Assembly (NCBI RefSeq): GCF_900188385.1
Contig: NZ_FZOI01000017.1
Span: forward strand, 1-64,000
DNA from: Azospirillum sp. RU38E
GTDB taxonomy: Bacteria > Pseudomonadota > Alphaproteobacteria > Azospirillales > Azospirillaceae
Direction of reading: 5' to 3'
Length of the DNA stretch: 64,000 nucleotides
In this document: positions 60,201 through 64,000 of the stretch, in pieces
Layout: each line of letters opens with the position of its first letter
How positions within the stretch are numbered: position 1 is the first letter of the stretch
Position numbers and translations under genes: made by a program
The notes under the pieces: model-generated
What the model was told of the DNA's origin: nothing
What the model saw: only the letters and a program-made list of their open reading frames with translations
Database searches by the model: none

Positions 60201-63200
60201 TCGGTTGTCAGCCCCTTCAGGGCAGTTGTGCCGCCGACATCCGCCGCAAAGCGGGTGGCCCCGCTGCTGTTGACGGTCAGGCTGTAGGCCCCATTCACCG
60301 TGTCCTTGAAGTCGGCCGCACCGGTTCCGGTCGTGACACTGGTGTCGCCGGTCAGCGTCACTGTCTTTTCAGCGCTGAAATCGCCGCTGCCGGTGTTGTA
60401 GGCACCATTCAGGGTGACAGCATCGTTGAAGGTCTGCACGCCGCTGGTATTGACGGACCGGAAGCTGCTGGTGCCGCCGGCATCGGTGACCAGGCTGGTC
60501 AGCGCCGTCGTGCCGCCCAGATCGGCGCTCACCGCTGTGGCACCGTTGCTGTTCAGGGCCAGGGTCTGTGCCCCGTTGATGGTCCCGCTGATGGCAATGC
60601 TGGCAGCATCGACGGTGGTGGCGCCGGCCAGGGTCACCGGCGCGGAGAGGGTGAAGGCACCGCCCGCCTTGTAGCTGCCAACCAGGGAGCCGCTGCTGCC
60701 GCCGATGCTTTGCGCGCCGGTGGTGGTGACGGATTTCAGGTTGACGGCCCCATTGGCGTCGGTGGTGAAGCTGGTCAGGGCCGTTACCCCGCCGACCACC
60801 CCATCAACCTTGGTGGTACCGCTGCTGTTCAGCACCAGGGCCTGGGCCCCATCGACGGTGCTGGACAGGGTGATATCGCCGGCACCGCTGCTGATGGTGC
60901 TGTCGGTGAGCAGTTTCAGCGCCCCGATAATGGTGATATTGCCGCCCGCCGCCGTCAGGCTGCCGCCGGTCAGGGTGATATCGTCATTATAGGTCTGGTT
61001 GCCGGTGGTGGTGACAGCCTTGCTGATCTCCGTCTTGCCGCCGAAATCGCTGGTCAGGCTGGCCAGTGCCTTGGTACCGCCGATGACGCCATTGAAGCGG
61101 GTGGTGCCGCTGCTGTTCACCGTCAGGGCAAAGGTGCCATCGATCGCGGCGAAATCAATGGTGCTGGTGCCGACCGACACGACCGTGTCGGCGGCCAGCG
61201 TCACCGCCCCCTTGGTGGTGAACGCGCTGTTCGTGGTCGTATAGGTACCGGCCAGGGTCACCGTGTCATTATAGGTCTGGGTTCCGCTGGTGGTGACATT
61301 CGCCAGAATGCTGCTGCCATCGGCATCGGTGGTCAGGCTGGTCAGGGCCGTGGTGCCGCCGACGGCACCAGTCAGCTTGGTGACCCCGCTGCTGTTCAGC
61401 ACCAGCGCCTTGGCCCCGTCCACGGTGCCCGACATGGTAATGTTCCCGGTGCCGGCATTGATGGTGGTATCCGCCCCCAGTGTGGCCGCACCGGCGATGG
61501 TGAACGAACCATTGCCGGTGCTGTAGGCGGCACCATTCAGCGTGACCGTGTCGTTATAGGTCTGCGCTCCGCTGGTGGTGACAGTCCCCAGCGTGCTGGT
61601 GCCGCCGGCATCGGTGGTCAGGCTTTTCAGCGCGGTGGTGCCGCCGATCGTGCCGGCAATCTTTGTAGCGCCGCTGCTGTTCAGCGTCAGCGCCTGCCCC
61701 CCGTTCACCGTGCCGGACAGGGTGATATCGCCGACCCCGGCAGCAATGGTGGTATCGCCGGTCAATGTGGTGGCCCCGGCGATGCTGAAGCTGCCCCCGT
61801 TGGTCGTCAGGGTGCCACCACCCAGCGTCACATCCTCGCCATAGGATTGGGCGCCGCTGGTGGTTACGTCAGCGGAAAGCGTCAGCGTGCCGCCCTTGTT
61901 GGTGGTCACGCTCTTCAAGGCGGTGGTGCCGCCAATGGCACCGGTGATGGCCGTGGCGCCGCTGCTGTTCAGCGTCAGCGCCTGGGCGCCATTGACCGTG
62001 CCGCTGATGCTGATGCCATTGGCGCCGGCATCGATCACCGTATCGCCGCCAAGGATCACCGGGGCCGACAGGCTGAAGGCAGCCCCGGCAGTGTAGGTGC
62101 CATCCAGCGTCACGCTGCTGCCGGCATAGGTCTGCAGGCCGCTGGTGGTGACCGACTTCAGGCTGGCGGTGCCGCCCTTATCCGTGGTCAGGCTGGCCAG
62201 GGCCGTGGTGCCGCCGACAATGCCGGACAGGGTGGTGGCACCCGTGCTGTTCAGGGCCAGGGCATGGGCGCCATTAATGGTGCCGGTCACGCTGATGGCG
62301 CCGCTGCCGGCAGCCATGGTGACATCACTACCCAGCGTCACGTCACCGTTAAAGCCAATGGCCCCGTTGCCCGTGCTGCTGGTCAGGTCGCCATTGAGCG
62401 TGACGGTCGCATCGCCATAGGTCTGTGCGCCCGTGGTGGTGACGGCCGCCAGCGTCAGGCTGCCGCCCTTATCGGTGGTCAGGCTGGTCAGGGCGGTGGT
62501 GCCGCCCACCACACCGGTAAAGCTGGTGGCACCGCTGCTGTTGACGGTCAGCGCATAGCCGCCGTTCACCATGCCGCCAAAGCCGACATTGCCGCTGCCG
62601 GCATTGATGCTGGTGGTCCCGGCCAGCGTGGCATCGCCGTTTACGGTAATCGCCGCATTGCTGCTGGCATAGTTGCCATTCAGAGTGACGGCATCGCCAT
62701 AGGTCTGCGCCCCCGTGGTGGTGACCGACTTGAAGGAGGCTGTGCCGCCCTTGTCAGTGGTCAGGCTGGTCAGAGCGGTGGTACCGCCCACCATACCGCT
62801 GACCACGACAGAACCCGCGCTGTTGAAGGTCAGCGCATGGGCACCATTTACCGTACCGGACAGGGTGGCGGTGCCGGTACCCAGCGAGAAGATGGTGTCG
62901 CCGGCCAGGGTGGTGGCCCCGGTGATCGTCAGATTATTGTTGGTGCCGACCGAATAGGTGCCGCTGGTGGTGACCGCGCCGGTGTAGGATTGGCCCGCCG
63001 TGGTGGCGACACCCGCCAGATTGATGCTGGCCGCCGTGACCGACAGGCTGCCCAGCCCGCTGGCCGCCCCGCCAAGGGCCACCGCGCCCGTGCCGGCGGT
63101 GATCGTCACCTCCTTCAGCCCGGTGCCGGCATCCAGCTTGCCGGTGATGGACACATCGCCATTGCCGGATGTCGTATTGATGCTGCGGGCCAGGACCGTG

Positions 63201-64000
63201 GCATTGCCCAGGTCCAGGTCGCCGCTGACGGTCAGCGATTTGGCCGTGAAGCTGCCATCGGTGGTGACATTGCCCTTATAGCTCTGTGCCCCGGTGGTGG
63301 TGATGGAGCCGCCCAGCGTGATGGTGGAGCCTTGCACGGAGAAGCCAGAACGGCTGGTGTCGCTGCCGCTGGTCGTATAGGCCTTGGTCAGCGTGACATC
63401 GCCGCCGGCCGACAATTTCACATTGCCGCTGTTACCGGCGACAAAGCCATCGACCATGTTTTCATCGGTGATCGTGCCGGTGGTGGTAACCTCGATATCA
63501 CCATTCTTGGTCTTCAGGTCGCCCAGTTCAAACTTGCTGCCCGACAGATAGATGCCGCCGGTCCCGGTGACCGTCGCCGATACCTTGGTGAAGGTGGTGG
63601 CGAAGGCCTTGTCTGCGGTACCGACGCCGCTGGACGTGGTCATGTTCAACGCCAGACCCGTGAGGGTGGAGCCACCGCTGGCCGACAGGATCTTGCCCGA
63701 CGCGGCATTCAGGGTCAGCGTGCCGGTGCTGTCGGCATTGATGGTATCCAGCGTCAGATCACCGGTCGTCGCCGTCAGGGTGATGGTGCGGTTCTTGCCA
63801 CTGGCCACCACGCTGTCAGCGGTGAAGGCCAGATTATTGGTGAAGCTGATATCGCCCTTGGCCCCCAGCGTCAGGGCACTGACGGTGCCCGTATTGCTGA
63901 CGGTCAGGTTCTTGTCAGTCCCAGTCAGGCTGATATTCAGCTTGCCGGCGCTGGTGGTCAGGCTGGTATTGCCCCCGGCCGAACCGCTGACCAGAACCAG
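51269..64000 (-). CDS. Giant beta-strand repeat surface protein (filamentous haemagglutinin-like), 5' end outside window
   Basis: The frame is open from the right edge (64000) to its stop at 51269: more than 4,240 codons, with the N-terminus missing. A GTG at 63811 is only an internal codon, since the frame continues upstream without a stop. Nearly all of it is imperfect repeats of roughly 70 residues rich in Gly, Thr, Ser and Ala, of the form TTSGAQTYGDAVTLNG, then TINAGTGNITFSGTVNGAQ, ALTLNSSGATKLTG, VGGTTALTSLTTDAGG. This is the pattern of beta-helical adhesins exported by two-partner secretion. There is almost no Cys. The last roughly 170 residues are a Pro/Ser/Gly/Thr-rich tail ending SSSVTDEEKGRKN. 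No TpsB partner is in view. Function as adhesin or matrix protein is inference. Confidence 0.9.
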   Translation of the reverse strand: MVLVSGSAGGNTSLTTSAGKLNISLTGTDKNLTVSNTGTVSALTLGAKGDISFTNNLAFTADSVVASGKNRTITLTATTGDLTLDTINADSTGTLTLNAASGKILSASGGSTLTGLALNMTTSSGVGTADKAFATTFTKVSATVTGTGGIYLSGSKFELGDLKTKNGDIEVTTTGTITDENMVDGFVAGNSGNVKLSAGGDVTLTKAYTTSGSDTSRSGFSVQGSTITLGGSITTTGAQSYKGNVTTDGSFTAKSLTVSGDLDLGNATVLARSINTTSGNGDVSITGKLDAGTGLKEVTITAGTGAVALGGAASGLGSLSVTAASINLAGVATTAGQSYTGAVTTSGTYSVGTNNNLTITGATTLAGDTIFSLGTGTATLSGTVNGAHALTFNSAGSVVVSGMVGGTTALTSLTTDKGGTASFKSVTTTGAQTYGDAVTLNGNYASSNAAITVNGDATLAGTTSINAGSGNVGFGGMVNGGYALTVNSSGATSFTGVVGGTTALTSLTTDKGGSLTLAAVTTTGAQTYGDATVTLNGDLTSSTGNGAIGFNGDVTLGSDVTMAAGSGAISVTGTINGAHALALNSTGATTLSGIVGGTTALASLTTDKGGTASLKSVTTSGLQTYAGSSVTLDGTYTAGAAFSLSAPVILGGDTVIDAGANGISISGTVNGAQALTLNSSGATAITGAIGGTTALKSVTTNKGGTLTLSADVTTSGAQSYGEDVTLGGGTLTTNGGSFSIAGATTLTGDTTIAAGVGDITLSGTVNGGQALTLNSSGATKIAGTIGGTTALKSLTTDAGGTSTLGTVTTSGAQTYNDTVTLNGAAYSTGNGSFTIAGAATLGADTTINAGTGNITMSGTVDGAKALVLNSSGVTKLTGAVGGTTALTSLTTDADGSSILANVTTSGTQTYNDTVTLAGTYTTTNSAFTTKGAVTLAADTVVSVGTSTIDFAAIDGTFALTVNSSGTTRFNGVIGGTKALASLTSDFGGKTEISKAVTTTGNQTYNDDITLTGGSLTAAGGNITIIGALKLLTDSTISSGAGDITLSSTVDGAQALVLNSSGTTKVDGVVGGVTALTSFTTDANGAVNLKSVTTTGAQSIGGSSGSLVGSYKAGGAFTLSAPVTLAGATTVDAASIAISGTINGAQTLALNSNGATAVSADLGGTTALTSLVTDAGGTSSFRSVNTSGVQTFNDAVTLNGAYNTGSGDFSAEKTVTLTGDTSVTTGTGAADFKDTVNGAYSLTVNSSGATRFAADVGGTTALKGLTTDAGGTVTLFNVTTNGTQTYNDTATIGGTYASGNGAVTFNGPVTLRSNTIVSSGTGAIRFAGTINGAQSLTLNSSGVTSITGIIGGSQALTSLTSDAGGSISVLSVTTTGSQTYGDAATINGTLTTSNSAISFGDAVMLTGDSTATSGTADISVAGTINGAYALALNSTGTTKLSGDVGNNQALTRFTTDAGGSSSVRSISTKGDQTFNDAVTLNGVYSTGNGAFTAATTATLGGNSSINAGTGAINFQGSVNGGFALVANSQGATSFATAVGSTVALASLITDAGGTSTLRDVTTTGIINIQDNATIGGNYISTGNGAASFAGAVTLVADTLVSTGTGAISFTGAVDGARALVLNSGGATSLSGPVGSSSALTSLTTDAPGSSTLANVTTSGTQTYNDAVALNGTYRTSNAAFNANAAATLAGNILVSTGSGAIRFAGTVDGAQDLRLESSGATSLAGIVGGTSALKSLTTDAGGTTTALSVSTSGNQSYGDDATLNGTYSTGGGAFTTKGTLTLAGDTSVTSGNGNIGFEAAVNGARTLALNSSGTITAKAAIGAGTALTSLSTDGGGSINFLSVTTSGAQSLAGSGGSLNGNYNASIFTLSAPVTLAGATTINAGSISINAAINGAQALALNSSGAVTVSAALGGSTALASLTTDAGGSSSFVDVSTSGAQTYNDATTLSGSFTAGGGFTSNGAATLAAATLISSNGGAITFNGSLDGTQALTINAGAGNVSFNGAVGASQALGALVINSGGLTKLSAIGVNAFSIQTDSAGTLDLGGPTMTTVGAQNYGEVLVLSGDTSLTGSTITLVQGAQGGHALAIKGDLVMQSTVGNSSALASLTVSGTTVLSGSVTTKGDQKYQGGGTIGASTILTAGGGVEFGGALNGPGTLRVNSSGVTRFGGAVQIGGLETDAGGTVDIAGRVTTTGSQSYGELLRLDGTSITLTGTSVTLGAGADGKGSLIINGNAVINGNVGASNALVDLAISGTTNLLGGTVQTSGSQSFGGLLTLSGDTGLTGSTVSLRNGATGNQALTITGDAVLEGGAGATLASLTVTGGTTLNGGAVTTTGGQSYGRAVTLNGSQVLTTTGGRINFAGTIDGTSDLTINAGASDVVFIGAVGGTSRLGTLTINSSGLTSFAAAGMNMAAVITDAAGTLNLNGGTITTSGVQTYGEAISLAVATNLTGSTVTLGQGATGAHALTITGNAQLGGTSSLSGLSISGSTLLGSTSVTTSGAQTYGGAVTLASDTQLTGTLVSLGSTLDGAFALAIRGDASFTGAVGAGTALAGLDVSGATALNGGSITTSGTQRFGGAVTLGANSLLSAGSVDLQGTVTGPFGLTVNSAGLTRLGGTISVASLTTDAAGSLSLASSNITTTGAQSYGERLTLLADTTLTGSTVTLNQGADGAFGLTIAGDAAFGGAMGANSALSFVDVSGNTALNGGSVITSGAQTYGRTVTLNGGTLVSAGSVNFKDAVTGPAGLTVNSAGVTRFGGTITLGSLTTDAAGSLSLASSSITTTGAQNYGERLTLAADTVLTGSTVTLNQGADGARALTIKGDAVIAGAVGTAAALTGLEVSGATTISGGTINTSGAQTYGGVIILASNTELTGGSISLAQGADGAFSLGLNGNAVIGGTVGDKATLTSLTVTGTTSLNGGRITTSGAQTYGGGVALAGATLLSGGSVDLQGVVTGPAGLTVNSAGVTRFGGAVSVASLTTDAAGSLSLASNSITTSGAQNYGERLTLAADTTLTGSTVTLNQGADGAFGLTIAGDAVFGGAVGKATALTSIMVSGATRLAGDTVITSGAQTYDGAVTVGTDNLLAAGGDVRFNGTVNGTAALTINAAGQTRFQDAVTLASLTTDAAGSLFIGGPAITTSGAQSYGERAVLAGDTVLTGSTVTLNQGADGVAVATASNGALAAPGESALTIKGDLVSGGALGGVTALKSLSVSGTSQLGGAVISNGSQRFDGKVTLTGATNLTGSTVTLGQGATGAHALTITGNAQLGGTSSLSGLSISGSTLLGSTSVSTSGAQTYGGAVTLASDTQLTGTLVSLGSTLDGAFALAIRGDASFTGAVGAGTALAGLDVSGATALNGGSITTSGTQRFGGAVTLGANSLLSAGSVDLQGTVTGPFGLTVNSAGLTRLGGTISVASLTTDAAGSLSLASSNITTTGAQSYGERLTLLADTTLTGSTVTLNQGADGAFGLTIAGDAAFGGAMGANSALSFVDVSGNTALNGGSVITSGAQTYGRTVTLNGGTLVSAGSVNFKDAVTGPAGLTVNSAGVTRFGGTITLGSLTTDAAGSLSLASSSITTTGAQNYGERLTLAADTTLTGSTVTLSQGADGAFGLTIKGDAVIAGAMGASTALSGLSVSGGTALNANVTSSGAQTYGGAVTLGSDIALSGGTISFNNSVDGAHRLSVTGPVSFAGTVGAGTALTGLEVNGAATINGGGITTSGSQRFNGTVTLGQATRFATGTGDALFAGPLTGAFAVTVDSAGLTRFGGVTNLASLVTDAAGTLSLDGGTITTNGVQTYGERAVLGTDTVLSGTIVTLNQGADGQASGAQSLTITGDGIIRGGVGSGTLLKSVAVSGRSTLSGAVNSTGAQTYSGPVTLVGATSLSSNAGSLTFGGAVDSNGGASLTLTTANGGNIAFNGAVSVGSLRATGGNITFNGITTATTGAINLTSNSGTGVISFATGAAVQAATGFTQAGGARVLLPSSVVVTVGDISFAAPAELPAGAASISTSGTITMPGLTGASTNLTLSSGTGALVIGVSGGAPAQTIQVLTLAVPTAGSASMFGSIGASSGAQAATVINSPLRSAPYFINGTPWGQVDAVTQVVSVIVPKTPVPSTPTVTALFSGTVTSAGVTPNALAAYQAPQVLTSVNTLGAGSTPQVLETTSGNAPVVSNGGSIGSGVQGAASPSVLTNAPASTAPSTGAVSGQASGGASTGAATGPAQGETTGQNGGSTPSSSVTDEEKGRKN
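53231..54290 (-). repeat. 1,060-bp internal duplication, copy nearer the 3' end of the giant gene
   Basis: This block recurs at 55607-56666, an offset of exactly 2,376 bases (792 codons), with only two differences noticed (53332 G versus A; 54135 C versus G). Divergence resumes sharply outside it: mismatches at 53229-53230 on one side and from 54291 on the other. It encodes about 353 residues. Confidence 0.92.
55607..56666 (-). repeat. 1,060-bp internal duplication, second copy
   Basis: Partner of 53231-54290. The frame is kept because the offset is a multiple of three. The surrounding repeats are much more diverged, so this copy pair arose recently or is kept alike by gene conversion. Confidence 0.92.

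Noticed and set aside
51777-63281. Dozens of plus-strand open frames of 60-207 codons at regular intervals across the giant gene
   Set aside because: They are the antisense of one repeat unit, repeated with it. Their peptides are near copies rich in Pro/Val/Ala with no family features. The minus-strand frame is continuous and protein-like.
51269-64000. Periodic repeats as a possible CRISPR array or satellite
   Set aside because: The repeats are imperfect, in frame, about 210 bases long and code a continuous protein; there are no short identical repeats with unique spacers.

Overview
The window reads as a piece of a GC-rich alphaproteobacterial chromosome. Evidence for this is TonB-dependent receptors beside catabolic genes, Tat-type signals, the nickel-free urea carboxylase/allophanate hydrolase route, and a giant filamentous-haemagglutinin-like repeat protein. 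An Azospirillaceae/Rhodospirillales or related TonB-receptor-rich genus is my inference; no rRNA or marker gene is present to prove it. No tRNA, rRNA or CRISPR array was found.

Layout. (1) 0.5-7.1 kb: a LysR regulator, then a molybdenum hydroxylase pair (2Fe-2S subunit plus Tat-exported molybdopterin subunit), then an MFS exporter/cyclophilin-like/zinc-dehydrogenase operon. Two matching LysR boxes (ATTNAT-N11-ATAAAT) stand upstream of the two transcription units. (2) 7.2-24.7 kb: a catabolic island made of divergent operons. It has two TonB-dependent receptors, DUF1838, a flavin amine oxidase, an aldo/keto reductase, a group D flavin monooxygenase with a separately encoded flavin reductase, a GPH-type permease, and LysR and IclR regulators. 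Three alpha/beta-hydrolase-fold modules are present; two are fused to redox enzymes and carry Thr or Gly where the nucleophilic Ser should be. This is the best candidate for an undescribed pathway; its substrate cannot be read from the sequence. (3) 24.7-25.4 kb: a scar with a broken integrase and a 321-bp internally deleted IS3/IS407-type element.

(4) 25.4-42.4 kb: a complete urea acquisition and degradation region. Reading leftward are a porin and urtABCDE. Reading rightward are a permease-histidine kinase-receiver fusion (NCS1 fold), a LuxR-type response regulator, allophanate hydrolase and urea carboxylase. Two copies of an ATACG-N8-CGTAT dyad sit in front of these units and are the likely operators of the two-component system. 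(5) 43.0-50.0 kb: an L-fucose oxidative pathway resembling the Campylobacter fuc locus: IclR regulator, FucP permease, a mutarotase fused to an aldo/keto reductase dehydrogenase, fuconolactonase, a split UxaA-type dehydratase and an SDR dehydrogenase. TTTCATAT-type palindromes lie in both regulatory gaps. (6) 50.4-64.0 kb: a SapC-family gene and, filling the rest of the window and running off its right edge, more than 4,200 codons of a beta-strand repeat surface protein containing a nearly identical 1,060-bp internal duplication.
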